A stretch of 64,000 bases of DNA, from assembly GCF_011193355.1 (NCBI RefSeq), contig NZ_CP049780.1:5724445-5788444 (forward strand). The letters run 5' to 3'. The position numbers were made by a program, and so were the translations under genes. Of the stretch, positions 43,965 to 54,836 are shown piece after piece; positions within the stretch are counted from its first letter, which is position 1; every line of letters begins with the position of its first letter. The notes beneath the pieces are model-generated. The model saw only the letters and a program-made list of their open reading frames with translations, was not told the DNA's origin and ran no database searches. The DNA comes from Streptomyces sp. JB150 (GTDB lineage Bacteria > Actinomycetota > Actinomycetes > Streptomycetales > Streptomycetaceae).

Positions 43965-44816
43965 TCACCGTGGGTTCAGGGATCGGCGGGCCGATGCGAT
44001 GACGTTGTGGGCGTCGGCCCCGTACACCGCCGACTCGCTGAGGGTCTTCCAGACCTTCCTGTACAAGGCGATGTTGTCGGCGTCGTCCAGCCACAATTGG
44101 GCGTGCCAGTCCTCGGCGACGACCAGTCGGTCATCGAGCACCCAGAAGCCGTTGGCAGGCACGATCTTGACGGACGCCGCGAAGGGGATGACACCCAGCT
44201 CGACCGTGTCCATACCGATCATGCCGGTGAGGCGGTCGAGTTGGCCCGCCAGCACCGGGGGCGGGCAGATCAGCGACCGCAACGCGGCCTCCCACATCAG
44301 CACGTGCAGCTTTCGCCCGGACCGGTACAGCCATTCCTGGCGCTGCACCCGGGAGCGGACGGCTGCCTCGACGTCGCCGGCTCCGCCCAGCAGCTCCGCG
44401 TACCGCTGGATGACATGTCGGGCGTACTCCGGCGTCTGCATCAATCCGGCGATCACCGACTCTTCCCAGATCCACATCTCGGAGGTGCGGTCGAGCTCGG
44501 CGCTCAGCCCCTCGTGAAGGGGCTTGAAGCCGTTCGCCAGCGCTCGGCGCCATGACCTGATGTGCGACTCGAATCCGGCCAGTCTGGCGGCGAGTTCGGG
44601 GTACACCCCCGGTTGCTCGGTCGCGTCGGCCCACGCCCGCAGGTCCTCGGGGGTGGCCGTCTGCTTGCCGTTCTCCAGCTTGCTGACCTTGGAGCCCGGC
44701 CAGCCGAGCCGCTGCGCGAGCTGCTGACCGGTGAGCCGACCACCGGGGCACGTGAAACGGAGTTCGCGCAGCCGCGCACCCAACGCCGCCCGTGCCTGCT
44801 GATAGTCAGTGCTCAC
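43965..44816 (-). CDS. XRE-family regulator with DUF5753
   Basis: A 283-aa regulator. The N-terminal helix-turn-helix (about residues 12-68) reads LTGQQLAQRLGWPGSKVSKL, and DUF5753 covers about 95-275 (QTPEYARHVIQRY). It pairs with the DUF6879 gene directly upstream on the same strand, separated by 10 bp, a frequent two-gene unit in Streptomyces. The GTG at 44816 is the likely start. It is unrelated in detail to the first XRE protein at 41625, so two regulator modules lie between pglX and pglY. Confidence 0.9.
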   Translation of the reverse strand: MSTDYQQARAALGARLRELRFTCPGGRLTGQQLAQRLGWPGSKVSKLENGKQTATPEDLRAWADATEQPGVYPELAARLAGFESHIRSWRRALANGFKPLHEGLSAELDRTSEMWIWEESVIAGLMQTPEYARHVIQRYAELLGGAGDVEAAVRSRVQRQEWLYRSGRKLHVLMWEAALRSLICPPPVLAGQLDRLTGMIGMDTVELGVIPFAASVKIVPANGFWVLDDRLVVAEDWHAQLWLDDADNIALYRKVWKTLSESAVYGADAHNVIASARRSLNPR

Positions 44817-44826
44817 CGGTCACGCG

Positions 44827-45579
44827 CTATTCGGTCGTGGCCACCTGTGCGGCGAACCGGTCGCGTGGGACGGCGTGGTGCATCGCAGCGTCGCGCACCA
44901 TGGCGTACCGCACGACCTCAGCCGGTTCGGTGATCAGCTCGATGTCGAGCAGGTTGTCCTCGTCATCGAAGTGCAGCAGGGCGACCAGCCGTGAATCGAA
45001 GATCCAGAAGTCCTCGGCGGGCAGGCCGGCTCGCTCGGCGTCCTCGCGCCACAGATACCGGATGTCCTCGCCGAAGCCGGCGTTGTGCCGGGCGTAGTCG
45101 AGCAGGAACAGCTGTTCCGTGGTGGGCTGGGCATCGGCGATGCGCACACGGCCGACCGTCTTGCCGGCGCCCGTCTGGGCCTTGATGGTGACGAACCAGG
45201 GTTCGTCGGGGTCGCAGGGCGACGAGCCGTTGGCCAGGAACGCCTGGAAGTCGGGGTCCTGCCGGTCCGACGCGTAGCCGCGCCGCGTCTCCAGCCGCCA
45301 GGCGGTGTGCTCGAAGGTCTCGAACAGGAGGCGGAAGGCGGCCCGGTCCACGAGTTCCGGCACCCGCTCCGTCTCCTTCGGTCCCCAGTTCACGAGCAGC
45401 TCGCGCGGCACGGCCACCGCTGCCTCGCCGACTCCGAAGTGCCTGAGCTGCGCGAGGTCTTCGGGGTCCGTGACGGGCGTGCCCTGAACGATGATCTCGC
45501 CGGTGCCTTCGTCCGTGTGCAGGGCGGGGCAACCGTCGACCTTGCTGTCCGTGCCGGTGAAGCGCAGCCGACGAACCAT
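44827..45579 (-). CDS. DUF6879 protein
   Basis: A 250-aa protein. The C-terminal part (from about residue 75) has the family pattern FETFEHTAWRLETRRGYASD and DFWIFDSRLVALLHFDDED. The N-terminal 70 residues (MVRRLRFTGTDSKVDGCPAL) form a separate small domain also seen in Streptomyces homologues. Partner of the adjacent XRE/DUF5753 gene; no biochemical role is known. The ATG at 45579 has an AAGGGAGAG RBS. It is divergent from the GRDP-like gene. Confidence 0.82.
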   Translation of the reverse strand: MVRRLRFTGTDSKVDGCPALHTDEGTGEIIVQGTPVTDPEDLAQLRHFGVGEAAVAVPRELLVNWGPKETERVPELVDRAAFRLLFETFEHTAWRLETRRGYASDRQDPDFQAFLANGSSPCDPDEPWFVTIKAQTGAGKTVGRVRIADAQPTTEQLFLLDYARHNAGFGEDIRYLWREDAERAGLPAEDFWIFDSRLVALLHFDDEDNLLDIELITEPAEVVRYAMVRDAAMHHAVPRDRFAAQVATTE

Positions 45580-45902
45580 GGACGCTCTCCCTTCCGCGGG
45601 GTGTCGATCCCATCAGCATGGTCGGTGGTCCGGCCCGGCACTACGGAGTCGGACAGGGTTCAGCAGAAAACGCCGGCAATCTCACGCCCATGGAGAGCAA
45701 TTTCGAGAAAACAGCGTACCGTCCGTCGGCGCTCCGCCTTTAGCGTCCTGCTCGTGGCACGCCATCCGCTTCGTCCAGGTCGGTCGGCAGTCCTGGCTGG
45801 AGCGGGATCCGCAAGGCACCCGGGCCGCCCGTCCAGCCGGGGACCGACAGGCTGGACGGGCTCGCATCGGCCCGGCACGACCATCTCCTGAAGGAGCAGT
45901 CC
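45580..45902. other. Divergent promoter region between DUF6879 and GRDP-like genes
   Basis: About 320 bp. The part from 45660 to 45740 is AT-richer than its surroundings and is the likely promoter zone for both directions, but I cannot place -10/-35 boxes with confidence. No gene is seen. Confidence 0.45.
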
Positions 45903-46403
45903 ATGACCGTCGCCCTCGACCGCCCCCTGAGCACCCGTACGCGGGATCCGAAGGAACTCCTCAACGCCGTTCAGCCCTGGATCAGGCACCTCACGATCAA
46001 CGTGCTGGACGGCGGCATGACCCTCTGGGACCGCGAGGTGGCCCTGCTGCTGCGCGACCACACGATGGTCCACGACATGGCCGAACGCATCCTCGGAAAC
46101 GCCGTCATGTACACCATCGGTTGCATGGAGCACCCGGAGGTCCATCTCGGGGTCGGCAAGCTCGTCGACATCGGCGTGCACCAGCTCATCCTCGACACGC
46201 CTGTGTGGTGGGCCCTCTGCGACGCGTACAACGAGGGCCGCTACAAGCACCACGCCCCGTTCATCGAGCGCCGTCGTGACGGTCTGTGCCTGCGCTCGGC
46301 GGACTTCCTGAAGTCCATCGGTTTCGACATCGACGAGGAGCTGTGGGCGATCGACGGCACGGACTGCTCGCCGTGCGACAACAAGGTCCCCGACAGCCAC
46401 TGA
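45903..46403 (+). CDS. GRDP-like (glycine-rich-domain-protein-like) conserved protein with Cys-containing tail
   Basis: A 166-aa protein. The central part (VGKLVDIGVHQLILDT, CDAYNEGRYKHHAPF, about residues 83-121) resembles the motif VDxxWHxHILxT...CxxxxGxxxHHxP of the GRDP/DUF1399 family; whether the histidines bind a metal is unknown. The C-terminus (GFDIDEELWAIDGTDCSPCD) is acidic with a CSPC motif. The ATG at 45903 has GAAGGAG upstream. It heads a unit with a methyltransferase and a truncated TPR gene. The family assignment is by eye. Confidence 0.6.
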   Translation: MTVALDRPLSTRTRDPKELLNAVQPWIRHLTINVLDGGMTLWDREVALLLRDHTMVHDMAERILGNAVMYTIGCMEHPEVHLGVGKLVDIGVHQLILDTPVWWALCDAYNEGRYKHHAPFIERRRDGLCLRSADFLKSIGFDIDEELWAIDGTDCSPCDNKVPDSH

Positions 46404-46482
46404 ACGGCCCTACCCTGGCCCCTGTCCCCCTGTCCTCGGTACCCGGGAGGGCAGGGGCCGGCCCTTGCGCAGAGGAACCGCC

Positions 46483-47139
46483 TTGCCCGCACAACACGAC
46501 ATCGCCGCCGAGACGGAGCTGTGGGACACGTTCGCCGCTTCCGCCTTCAAGGACGACGCGGAGCCGAGCTTCTGCTGGACCCAGTACGCCGGTCACGGAC
46601 CCGGCCCGGAGCTGCTGGGCGACCCGCGCCGCGTGCTGGAGATCGGCTGCGGCACAGGCCGCGCCCTCGCCCACCTCGCCGAGCGCGGCATCGCCGCTCG
46701 GGGCGTCGACCTGTCTCCCGTCATGGTGGAGAAGACCACGACGAAGTGGGACGGCACCGGCGCGGAGTTCGTGTGCTCCGAGGTGCTGGAGTACCTGAGT
46801 GAGCACGAGGAGGTGTACGACGCGATCTACTCGATCTTCGGAGCCGCCTGGTTCACCGACCCGGGCCGTCTCTTCCCCCTTGTCCGCCGAAGGCTCAGGC
46901 CCCGTGGCGTCTTCGTGTTCTCGCAGCCGCCGGCCATCCCCGGCGCGTACGGGCCGCAGGGCATGTACAAGGGAGGCTTCGCCGGAAAGGCGATGTTCAC
47001 CTACCGCTACAGCTACCGGCCGGCCGTCTGGGAGCGCCTGCTCACCCGGGCCGGGTTCGCCACGGCCGACGCGCGGGTGCTCGACGCGCCCCAGCCCGGG
47101 CACATCGGGACGCTCCTCGTACGCGCGGTCGCTCCGTGA
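46483..47139 (+). CDS. Class I SAM-dependent methyltransferase
   Basis: A 218-aa Rossmann methyltransferase. SAM motif I is VLEIGCGTGRALAHL (about residues 52-66), the acidic ribose-binding residue is in RGVDLSPVMVE, and post-motif YDAIYSIFGAAWF follows. It looks like a small-molecule or peptide methylase; the substrate is unknown. The start is probably the TTG at 46483 with AGAGGA upstream; another TTG at 46465 is in frame. It follows the GRDP-like gene by about 80 bp and overlaps the TPR fragment by 4 bp (GTGA). Confidence 0.85.
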   Translation: MPAQHDIAAETELWDTFAASAFKDDAEPSFCWTQYAGHGPGPELLGDPRRVLEIGCGTGRALAHLAERGIAARGVDLSPVMVEKTTTKWDGTGAEFVCSEVLEYLSEHEEVYDAIYSIFGAAWFTDPGRLFPLVRRRLRPRGVFVFSQPPAIPGAYGPQGMYKGGFAGKAMFTYRYSYRPAVWERLLTRAGFATADARVLDAPQPGHIGTLLVRAVAP

Positions 47140-47669
47140 CGGACCCGCCCGCCCTCGACACGACAGCCGTCCGGCTGCTCGACGCGGCCGTGCCCGGCGT
47201 ACCCGACGCCGGTCCGCACGATCCCCGACTGCGCCTGCCGGTACCTCACACGCTGGCCCTGCTGGGGCACATCGGCGGGCCGTCCGCCGCCGACGCCCTG
47301 GCCGTCGCGACCCGGCTGTCCGTCGCCCTGCACCGGACCGGTGACTACCTCTCCGCCTGGGAGGCCGCCCGGAACGCCGCGGACCTCGCACAGCGACACC
47401 TCGGCGCGGACCACCGCGCGGTCCTCGCCGCCCGCTCCAGGGCAGGGCGGGCACTGTTCCGGCTGGGCAGGTACGCCGAGGCGGCCGTAGTACCCACGGC
47501 GGGACCGGAGCGGCCCGCAGGGACGGTGCGCGAGAGCATATGGCAGGAGGGCGACGGGAGTACCGATGTAGGGTGCTGTGCGCAGGCCGTGCGGGTGACG
47601 TTCAGTACGAGGGGGACGAAGAGTGCAGACGCCGCGAAACCGTCCGACCTGAACCGGCCGACGCCGTGA
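47136..47669 (+). pseudogene. Truncated TPR-protein gene
   Basis: A 177-codon frame. The first 118 residues look like the start of a helical TPR protein (ALAVATRLSVALHRTGDYLS, AGRALFRLGRYAEAA), with the cadence of actinobacterial TPR_12 proteins. After about 47490 the sequence loses repeat character and runs on as low-quality translation (GDGSTDVGCCAQAV...). I infer that the 3' part was lost, probably when the pglYZ segment joined here. The GTG at 47136 is coupled to the methyltransferase stop. Confidence 0.6.
47569..47574 (+). promoter_or_regulatory. TAGGGT -10-like element upstream of pglY
   Basis: TAGGGT in GATGTAGGGTGCTG lies 295 bp upstream of pglY, just past the truncation point of the TPR gene, and would give a long leader. 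No clear -35. The 200 bp that follow hold no convincing gene. Confidence 0.35.
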
Positions 47670-47869
47670 GCGTCGTTCCCGCCCGGTCACCGCACGACCG
47701 GATCCGTCCCCGCCGCCGGCCAGGCCGGCCGGCCCGCCGCACCGGCCATCCGTATCTCTGACCCCCCACACCACCCCTCGGACCGGCCCCGGGCCTCGGC
47801 GGCGGACCCCGCACGACACCGAGTACGAGCAGCAGCACCGACCACCGTCAGGGAGAGCGAGAACCCGCA

Positions 47870-50800
47870 ATGGCCCAGCCGCCCCTCCTCCGCGATGTCA
47901 TCGACATCAAGGAGTCCATCTCCACCTCGGACTTCGTGCTGTCCCTCGCCGAGGCGACGACGCCCGAGGGTGCCCAGCACGCGCTGAAGGACTACGTCGT
48001 CACCGAGCGGCTGCTGGAGAACTTCGACGAGGCGCTGGCCCTCATCAAGGCGGCACTGGACGGGCACCGCTCCAAGGCGGCGTACCTGCACGGCTCGTTC
48101 GGTTCCGGTAAGTCGCACTTCATGGCCGTGCTGTACGCGCTGCTCAGCGGCAACCAGGCCGCCCGCGCCCGCACCGAGTTCGACCCGGTGCTGACCAAGC
48201 ACGAGTGGCTGCAGTCGGACGGCAAGAAGTTCCTGCTGGTGCCGTACCACATGCTCGGCGCGAAGGCCCTGGAGCAGCGGGTGCTCGGCGGGTACGTGCA
48301 CCACGTCAAGAAGCTGCACCCGGAGGCGCCCACCCCGCAGGTGTACCGGACGGACTCCCTCTTCGACGACATCCGCGCCATGCGCGCCAACATGGGCGAC
48401 GAGGCCGTCATCCGCGGCCTGGGCGGCAGCGACGCGGACGACGGCGAGGAGGACGAGTGGGGCGAGGGCTTCGCCTGGACCCCGCAGCTCCTGGACACCG
48501 CGCTCGCCGCCGAGGAGAACCACGAGGCGGGCGTCCCGCTCAACCTGCGCAACCCCTCCACCCCGGCCGAGCTGCGCGCCAAGCTGGTCAACGACGCCAG
48601 TACGAACCTGCTGCCCGGCTTCGCCAAGAACGCCGCCGAGGACGAGCACGGTTTCATCTCGCTGGACGCCGGTCTGTCCGTCATCGCCGAGCACGCCAAG
48701 GCGCTCGGCTACGACGGGCTGATCCTGTTCATGGACGAGCTGATCCTGTGGCTGGCCACCCTCATTCACGACCAGAAGTTCGTGGCACGCGAAGCCAGCA
48801 AGATCACGAACTTCGTGGAGGGCGGCGACGCCCGCCGCGCCATCCCCGTCGTGTCGTTCATCGCCCGCCAGCGCGACCTGCGCGAACTGGTCGGCGAGGA
48901 GGTGTCCGGCGCGGCCGAGTCGTCCATCCAGGACACCCTGAACCTGGCCTCCGGCCGGTTCGACAAGATCACGCTGGAGGACCGCAACCTCCCGCAGATC
49001 GCCCACGCCCGCCTCCTCAAGCCCAAGGACGACGAGGCGAAAAAGCTCATCGACGCGGCCTTCGAGCAGACCAAGCGGGTCGGCCCGCAGGTGTGGGACA
49101 CCCTGCTCGGCTCGGAGAAGGGCACCACCGGCGCGGACGCCGAGTCGTTCCGGCTGACGTATCCGTTCTCGCCGGCGTTCATGGACACCCTCGTCCACAT
49201 CTCGTCCGCGCTGCAGCGCTCCCGCACGGGTCTGAAGCTGATGGGCCAGCTCCTCGCCGACCACCGCAACGAGATCCGCCTCGGCCAGCTCATTCCCGTC
49301 GGCGACCTCTACCCGGTGATCGCGGAGGGCGGTGACAAGCCGTTCACCGACAGCCTGAAGGTCGTCTTCGAGGCCGCTGACAAGCTGTACAAGACCAAGC
49401 TGCGGCCCTACCTGCTCAGCTCGTACGACATCACCGAGGACGACGTCGAGCAGTACCTCAACCGGCCCGAGACGATCACCGACCCGCAGCGCGCCAACCG
49501 CTGCCGGATGTTCGTCGGCGACAACCGGCTGGTGTGCACGCTGCTGCTGTCCGCGCTCGCGCCCAGCGTGCCCTCCCTGTCCGAGCTGACCATCCGGCGG
49601 CTCGGCGCGCTCAACCACGGCTCGGTTCTCGCCCCCATCCCGGGCGCCGAGGTCGGCATCATCAAGAACAAGGTCGCCGAGTGGGCCGCCCGGTTCCCCG
49701 AGATCAAGGAGACCGGCACCGACGCCAACCCCGGCGTACGGCTGGAGCTGTCCGGCGTCGACGTGGACTCCGTCATCGCCAACGCCCAGGTCAACGACAA
49801 CCCCGGCAACCGGGCCGCGCTCGCCCGCCGCCTGCTGTCCGAGGAACTGGGCGTCGAACACGGCCAGTTGAGCGACCAGCTCCACTTCACCTGGCGCGGC
49901 ACCGCCCGCACCGCCGAAATCGTCTTCGGCAACGTCGCCGACGAGGACGAGCTGCCCGACCACGACCTGATGCCGCAGGAGGAGGGCCGCTGGCGCATCG
50001 CCATAGACCTCCCCTTCGACGAGGGCGAGTGGGGCCCGGTCGAGGACGTCAACCGCATCCAGCGGCTGCGCGAGCGCCAGCAGGGCGAGCGGTCCCGCAC
50101 CGTCGCCTGGCTGCCCGCACACCTGTCCGCGCAGCGCTTCGCCGACTTCCGGCGCCTCGTCGTCATCGACAAGGCGCTCGCCGACGAGCACCGCTTCGAC
50201 ACCCAGTACGCCGGCCACCTCAACGCCGACAACCGCAGCCGCGCCAAGGGCTTGCTCGAAACCCAGCGCGAGGCGCTGCTCAAGCAGGTCAAGGGCGCCT
50301 TCAAGCAGGCGTACGGTCTCGCCCAGAAGCAGGCCGCCGACGTCGTGCCCGACTTCGACGACCACCTCGTCGCGCTGCCCGACGTCGACGGCCTCACCCT
50401 GTCCTTCGGGCAGAGCCTGCACGACGGCATCCGGCACATCGCAGGCAGGCTGCTCGCCCACCAGTACCCGGCCCACCCCGACCTCGACCCCGACGCCACC
50501 GGCACCGCCGTCAGGCCCGCCGACGCCAAAAAGGTGTTCACCCACGTCCGGGAGGCCGCCGAGGCCCGGGACGGGCGGATCGAGGTCCCGGCCGCCGACC
50601 GCAAGCTCATGCAGCGCGTCGCAGGGCCGCTGCGCCTGGGACAGCAGAAGGAGGCGTACTTCGAACTGTCCCGCTACTGGGCCGACCACTTCCGGCAGCT
50701 CGCCAGCTCCCAGGGCGTCACCGGGGACCTGTCCCTGATCACGCTCACCGACTGGACCGACAAGCCCGAACCGCGTGGCCTGCCCGACTTCCTCGCCCGG

Positions 50801-51757
50801 CTCGTCGTCGCCTCCTTCGCCGAGATGGACGACCGGGTGTGGGTGCGCGGCGGCACCGTCCTCGACCCCGCGCCCGAACTGACCGCGATCAAGGACCACG
50901 ACGCCCTGCGCAGCCAGCCGCTGCCCGCCGAGTCCGACTGGGACACCGCACGGCAGCGCTTCGAGGTGATCTTCGGTGCGAAGCCGCCCGCGCTGCGGCG
51001 CGGCCGGATGGTCAACCAGTTCGCCCGCCAGATCATCGACGCCGCCCACGCCCACCGCGACCACGCGGCCGACCTCGTGCACCAGCTGGAGACCCACGCC
51101 TCCTTCCTCGGCCTCGACCAGACCGCCGACACCGGGCGGCTCGCCCTCGCACGCCGATCCCTGCAACTGCTGGACACGCTCAAGGCGGAGGCCGGCAAGG
51201 GCGCGGCCGGGGCGAAGAAGACCGTGGAGGCCCTCGCCTCCTTCGACCTGGGCGAGACCAGCGCCGACCGGTACGGCACCTCCATCAAAAAGGCCCGCGC
51301 CGTTGCGGAGGCCGTCGCCTCCGCTCCGTGGAGCACCTTGGAACTCGCCGCCGGACTCGGCCCCGAGGGCGAGGCGCTGCTCGACTCGTTGCGCAACGTC
51401 GCCCGCGACGATCAGCGCACCGCCGACCTGCGCGAAGCCCTCGCCCGCACCCAGCGCGAGGTCGTCGCCCTGATCAAGCGCAGCCAGGCCGCCACCCCGC
51501 GGCCCGAGCCCGTAACGCCCCAGCACAGGGCCGACGACCTGCCCCTGGACACCCCGTCCAGCGATCCGCGCATCCCGTACACCCAGCCGCAGGAGACGCC
51601 TTCGCCCGTCCCGGCGAGCGGCGGCACGGCGCGGAAGTCCGGACACCGCAGCACGACCGTGCGCCGGGCCGCCGCCGACCTCCAGGCGGAACTGTCCGAA
51701 CTGGCCGCCCGCCACCCCGACGCGACCATCGAGATCAGCTGGAAGGTCGTCGAATGA
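47870..51757 (+). CDS. pglY: PglY, P-loop ATPase of type 2 BREX
   Basis: A 1295-aa protein. Walker [11 protein letters not shown] is at residues 75-84, and a Walker-B-like LILFMDEL has D289 and E290. The N-terminal [19 protein letters not shown] is typical of the PglY/BrxC group of large AAA-like ATPases. The rest is helical, with a Pro/Thr-rich linker near 1200-1250. It is essential for Pgl phage resistance and presumably powers assembly or translocation of the complex on DNA. The ATG at 47870 has GGGAGAGCGAG upstream. Its stop overlaps pglZ (ATGA). Confidence 0.95.
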   Translation: MAQPPLLRDVIDIKESISTSDFVLSLAEATTPEGAQHALKDYVVTERLLENFDEALALIKAALDGHRSKAAYLHGSFGSGKSHFMAVLYALLSGNQAARARTEFDPVLTKHEWLQSDGKKFLLVPYHMLGAKALEQRVLGGYVHHVKKLHPEAPTPQVYRTDSLFDDIRAMRANMGDEAVIRGLGGSDADDGEEDEWGEGFAWTPQLLDTALAAEENHEAGVPLNLRNPSTPAELRAKLVNDASTNLLPGFAKNAAEDEHGFISLDAGLSVIAEHAKALGYDGLILFMDELILWLATLIHDQKFVAREASKITNFVEGGDARRAIPVVSFIARQRDLRELVGEEVSGAAESSIQDTLNLASGRFDKITLEDRNLPQIAHARLLKPKDDEAKKLIDAAFEQTKRVGPQVWDTLLGSEKGTTGADAESFRLTYPFSPAFMDTLVHISSALQRSRTGLKLMGQLLADHRNEIRLGQLIPVGDLYPVIAEGGDKPFTDSLKVVFEAADKLYKTKLRPYLLSSYDITEDDVEQYLNRPETITDPQRANRCRMFVGDNRLVCTLLLSALAPSVPSLSELTIRRLGALNHGSVLAPIPGAEVGIIKNKVAEWAARFPEIKETGTDANPGVRLELSGVDVDSVIANAQVNDNPGNRAALARRLLSEELGVEHGQLSDQLHFTWRGTARTAEIVFGNVADEDELPDHDLMPQEEGRWRIAIDLPFDEGEWGPVEDVNRIQRLRERQQGERSRTVAWLPAHLSAQRFADFRRLVVIDKALADEHRFDTQYAGHLNADNRSRAKGLLETQREALLKQVKGAFKQAYGLAQKQAADVVPDFDDHLVALPDVDGLTLSFGQSLHDGIRHIAGRLLAHQYPAHPDLDPDATGTAVRPADAKKVFTHVREAAEARDGRIEVPAADRKLMQRVAGPLRLGQQKEAYFELSRYWADHFRQLASSQGVTGDLSLITLTDWTDKPEPRGLPDFLARLVVASFAEMDDRVWVRGGTVLDPAPELTAIKDHDALRSQPLPAESDWDTARQRFEVIFGAKPPALRRGRMVNQFARQIIDAAHAHRDHAADLVHQLETHASFLGLDQTADTGRLALARRSLQLLDTLKAEAGKGAAGAKKTVEALASFDLGETSADRYGTSIKKARAVAEAVASAPWSTLELAAGLGPEGEALLDSLRNVARDDQRTADLREALARTQREVVALIKRSQAATPRPEPVTPQHRADDLPLDTPSSDPRIPYTQPQETPSPVPASGGTARKSGHRSTTVRRAAADLQAELSELAARHPDATIEISWKVVE

Positions 51758-54681
51758 CGGACACCGCCACCGCCGTCCCGGGCGCGGTCCGGCTGAACAC
51801 CGCGACCGTCACCCAGTACCTGTCCTCGCAGACTTCCCTCGAAGACTCCCTCACCAGGGCCGACGGGGGCCGGCGCCGGGTCGTGCTACTGCGGTCCACA
51901 CCCCAGTGGGACGGCCCCGCCGAACCCGTCTGGGGCGAGGGCCGTACTGCCGGCGTCGCGGTGGCACCGTCCCCGCTCGCCGTCCACGAACTCGTCCTCG
52001 AGCACCTGTCGGGCCGCCGCCCCGGGCCCGCCGTGCTGGTCGTCCTCACCGACCGCGAGCAGCACGAACTCGACCCGGCGATCCTCGCCCGCGTCCACAA
52101 GCTGCGCATCGACACGGTCGACAGCTGGGAGGTGGTCGGCGACGCGTTCGGCGCCCGGCAGATAGACCCGCGCCTGAAGGACATCAACTGGGCCGCCGAG
52201 GCATTGCTCGACGCGACCCCGCCCACCAGTGGCGGCTGGCCGCCCGTGCCCGGCGGCTGGCTGTCCCGCCAGTACGCCCTCACTGCGCTCGCCCAGCGCC
52301 GCCTGCGCCTGGGCCGCTACGACACCGAGGGCGGCCAACGACGCCCCGGCGACGACCGGCTCGACGCCCAGGCGTTGCTGCACTGGTCCACCCGGCCCGG
52401 CGCCCCCGAACGGTTCCTCGCCCTGCGCGGCGCCGAACGCGCCGGACTGGCCGCCTTCCTCGGCGAGGAGGACCAGGCGGGCCTTGCCGGACGCGCCCTG
52501 TTCGCCCTCGTGGAGGCCGAGCGCGGCGCGGACGCCGCCGCCTTCGGCCTCGTCTGCGCGGCCCTGTGGCAGCACGCCGAGCCCGCCCCCGAGACGTACC
52601 GGGCCCGGGGCCGCGCCGAACGCTACTTCGGCGACCGGCCCCCTGCGGACGGCGACCAGCTCGACGCCCTGGTGACCGTCTTCGGCAGGGCCGCCGAGGA
52701 GTACATCACCACCCTGCTGGCGGCCGGACACCGCACCACCGGCACTGACGCCGACCAGGCTCGCGAGGCACGCCGCACCACCGGCACCGTGCTCGACCGG
52801 GCCGCCGCGCTCGCCCGCCAGTTCGGCGCGGAGCAGGCCGTGGGGGCGAGCCCTGTCCTGCGTGGCGGACTCGAAGCCCGCTTCACCGCCGTCGGTCACG
52901 CCCTCACGGCGGGTGACCCGGGCGCGGTGGCACAGGCCGTACGACACTTGGAGGACCATCGGCTCGCAGCCGAGCCGGAGGAGTCCGCCCGCATCGAACG
53001 CGCCCGCATGGGTCAGCGCCTCGCCCGCTGGCTGGCCACCGACCCGCCCGCCGACGCCCCCACCGTCGCCGACGCCATCCAGCGGCACATCACCGAAACC
53101 GGCTGGGCCGACCTCGCCCTGGAGCACATCGAAGCCGGCGGCGACCCGGACCCCGTCCTCAAGACCGCCTATGACGCCCTCGGCACCCGCGTCAGGGACC
53201 GGCGCCGGCAGATCGATGCCTCCTTCGCCCGTTCCCTGGCCGCCTGGACCGAGGCCGGTACCCAGCCCGGCCGGATGCTCACGGTCGAGACCTTCCTCGA
53301 TCGCGTGGTCGGCCCGGTCGTGCGACGCACCGGGACACGACGGGTGCTGCTGCTCGTACTCGACGGCATGAGCGCGGCCATCGCGAGCGAACTCGGCGAG
53401 GAACTGCGCCGCTCCTGGGCCGAATTCGACCCGCTGCCCGAGGGCGGCACGCCGCGCCGCCGGGCCATGGCCGCCGCCCTGCCCACCGTGACGGCCGTGT
53501 CCCGCACCTCGCTCCTGACGGGCACCTTGAGGAAGGGCACCCAGGCCGACGAGAAGCGGCTCTTCCCCACGCTGAAACTGTGGGGCGGGGCCCCGGCGGC
53601 CGTGTTCCACAAGGACGACCTGCGCACGGATACCGCGGGCGACACTTTCGGACCGGCGCTCACGCAGGCCCTGGACGACGGCCGGACCCACGTGGCCGTC
53701 GTCCTCAACGCCATCGACGACCGGCTCGCCAAGGAGCAGAAACTCGGCGACGGAGCCTGGCGGGTCGACGACGTGCCCGGACTGCGCGATCTGCTGCGGG
53801 TGGCGGCGGCCCAGGGCATGGCTGTCCTCCTCACCAGTGACCACGGCCACGTCGTCGACCGGCACGGCACCAAGGTCGATCCGGCCTCCGACCCCGACTC
53901 TGCCCGCCACCGCCCGCCCGGCGGCCCGCTCGCCGAACGGGAGATCGCCTTGACCGGGCCGCGCGTGGTGTGGCCTGAGCCCGGCGCGTCCATCGTCGCC
54001 CTGTGGGACGCCGACTCGCGCTACACCGCCCTCAAGGCCGGCTATCACGGCGGGGCCTCCCTGGCCGAATTCACCGTCCCGGTCCTCGCCTTCCTGCCGT
54101 TCGGGGCGGAACCCCCCAAGGGCTGGCGGGAGCTGGGCGACCAGCGGCCGGCCTGGTGGGCCCCGGAGGAGGCCGGAAGAACACCGCTGGCGAGCGGGCA
54201 GGATGCCCCGTCGGTGCCCGGCGCGATGCCCACCGCTCCCAAGAAGCCGACGGGCAAGTCGCAGAAGAAGCAGGCGGAACTCGCGCGGACGCACGAAGCG
54301 CTCTTCGAGGTGGAACTGACCTCCGGGGGGGACGACGCCCTGCTCACGCCAGTGGTCGTCTCACGGACCGAGGTGCTCGTAAAGGCATTGCTCGACTCGG
54401 AGACGTACCAGGCGCAGCTCGGTGGGCTGGCCCGCAAACCGCAGCAGGAGCAGGTGCACAAGGCGCTCGCCGCGCTGCTCGATGCCGGCGGCACCCTGCC
54501 CGTCACCGCCCTCGCCCAGCGCGCGGGCATGCCCACCAGCCGGGGCGACGGCTTCGCCGCCGTCCTGCGGCAACTGCTCAACTACGACGGTGTACAGGTC
54601 CTGGAAACCCTGCCGGACGGCCGTACCCTGCGGCTCCACGAGGCGCTGCTGCGTGAGCAGTTCGCTCTCGGAGCGCGCTGA
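51754..54681 (+). CDS. pglZ: PglZ, alkaline-phosphatase-superfamily protein of type 2 BREX
   Basis: A 975-aa protein. The PglZ domain (about residues 525-790) contains [16 protein letters not shown] (metal-binding Asp), [11 protein letters not shown] (Thr/Ser nucleophile position) and [16 protein letters not shown]. The N-terminal 500 residues are helical and BREX-specific, and a winged-helix-like C-terminus lies around 890-970. PglZ is the signature protein of BREX systems. The ATG at 51754 overlaps the pglY stop by 4 bp, so the two are coupled. A terminator follows at 54692. Confidence 0.95.
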   Translation: MTDTATAVPGAVRLNTATVTQYLSSQTSLEDSLTRADGGRRRVVLLRSTPQWDGPAEPVWGEGRTAGVAVAPSPLAVHELVLEHLSGRRPGPAVLVVLTDREQHELDPAILARVHKLRIDTVDSWEVVGDAFGARQIDPRLKDINWAAEALLDATPPTSGGWPPVPGGWLSRQYALTALAQRRLRLGRYDTEGGQRRPGDDRLDAQALLHWSTRPGAPERFLALRGAERAGLAAFLGEEDQAGLAGRALFALVEAERGADAAAFGLVCAALWQHAEPAPETYRARGRAERYFGDRPPADGDQLDALVTVFGRAAEEYITTLLAAGHRTTGTDADQAREARRTTGTVLDRAAALARQFGAEQAVGASPVLRGGLEARFTAVGHALTAGDPGAVAQAVRHLEDHRLAAEPEESARIERARMGQRLARWLATDPPADAPTVADAIQRHITETGWADLALEHIEAGGDPDPVLKTAYDALGTRVRDRRRQIDASFARSLAAWTEAGTQPGRMLTVETFLDRVVGPVVRRTGTRRVLLLVLDGMSAAIASELGEELRRSWAEFDPLPEGGTPRRRAMAAALPTVTAVSRTSLLTGTLRKGTQADEKRLFPTLKLWGGAPAAVFHKDDLRTDTAGDTFGPALTQALDDGRTHVAVVLNAIDDRLAKEQKLGDGAWRVDDVPGLRDLLRVAAAQGMAVLLTSDHGHVVDRHGTKVDPASDPDSARHRPPGGPLAEREIALTGPRVVWPEPGASIVALWDADSRYTALKAGYHGGASLAEFTVPVLAFLPFGAEPPKGWRELGDQRPAWWAPEEAGRTPLASGQDAPSVPGAMPTAPKKPTGKSQKKQAELARTHEALFEVELTSGGDDALLTPVVVSRTEVLVKALLDSETYQAQLGGLARKPQQEQVHKALAALLDAGGTLPVTALAQRAGMPTSRGDGFAAVLRQLLNYDGVQVLETLPDGRTLRLHEALLREQFALGAR

Positions 54682-54691
54682 CGACACGTTC

Positions 54692-54724
54692 CGAGTGCCT
54701 CCCGGGACACCGGGAGGCACCTCG
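54692..54724. terminator. Hairpin between pglZ and the CBS-HEPN gene
   Basis: Stem GTGCCTCCCGG (54695-54705) with CCGGGAGGCAC (54710-54720), with an alternative pairing through CGAG/CTCG and one bulge reaching 54692-54724. It separates the plus-strand pglYZ unit from the minus-strand pair. Confidence 0.8.
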
Positions 54725-54836
54725 AGCGGTGCGTCCGGCACGATGAAGTCGCTGTTGTGACCTGGCCGCACAGGCCGAGCGATGAGGGTGCGAGGTGCGG
54801 GACACCTGCGCCGAGAAGGCCCGTGCCGCCCTCACC

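Noticed and set aside
46310..46403. C-terminal FDID...CSPC region considered as a lanthipeptide-type (FxLD) precursor
   Set aside because: It is the end of a 166-aa GRDP-like protein, and no dehydratase or cyclase genes are nearby.
47540..47761. A 73-codon frame just upstream of pglY
   Set aside because: Arg/Pro-rich translation, no RBS, and it spans the presumed truncation scar; treated as non-coding.
47687..51715. A 4-kb open frame antisense to pglY
   Set aside because: Gly/Val/Leu/Arg/Gln-rich translation without family features; pglY with its Walker motifs is the real gene.
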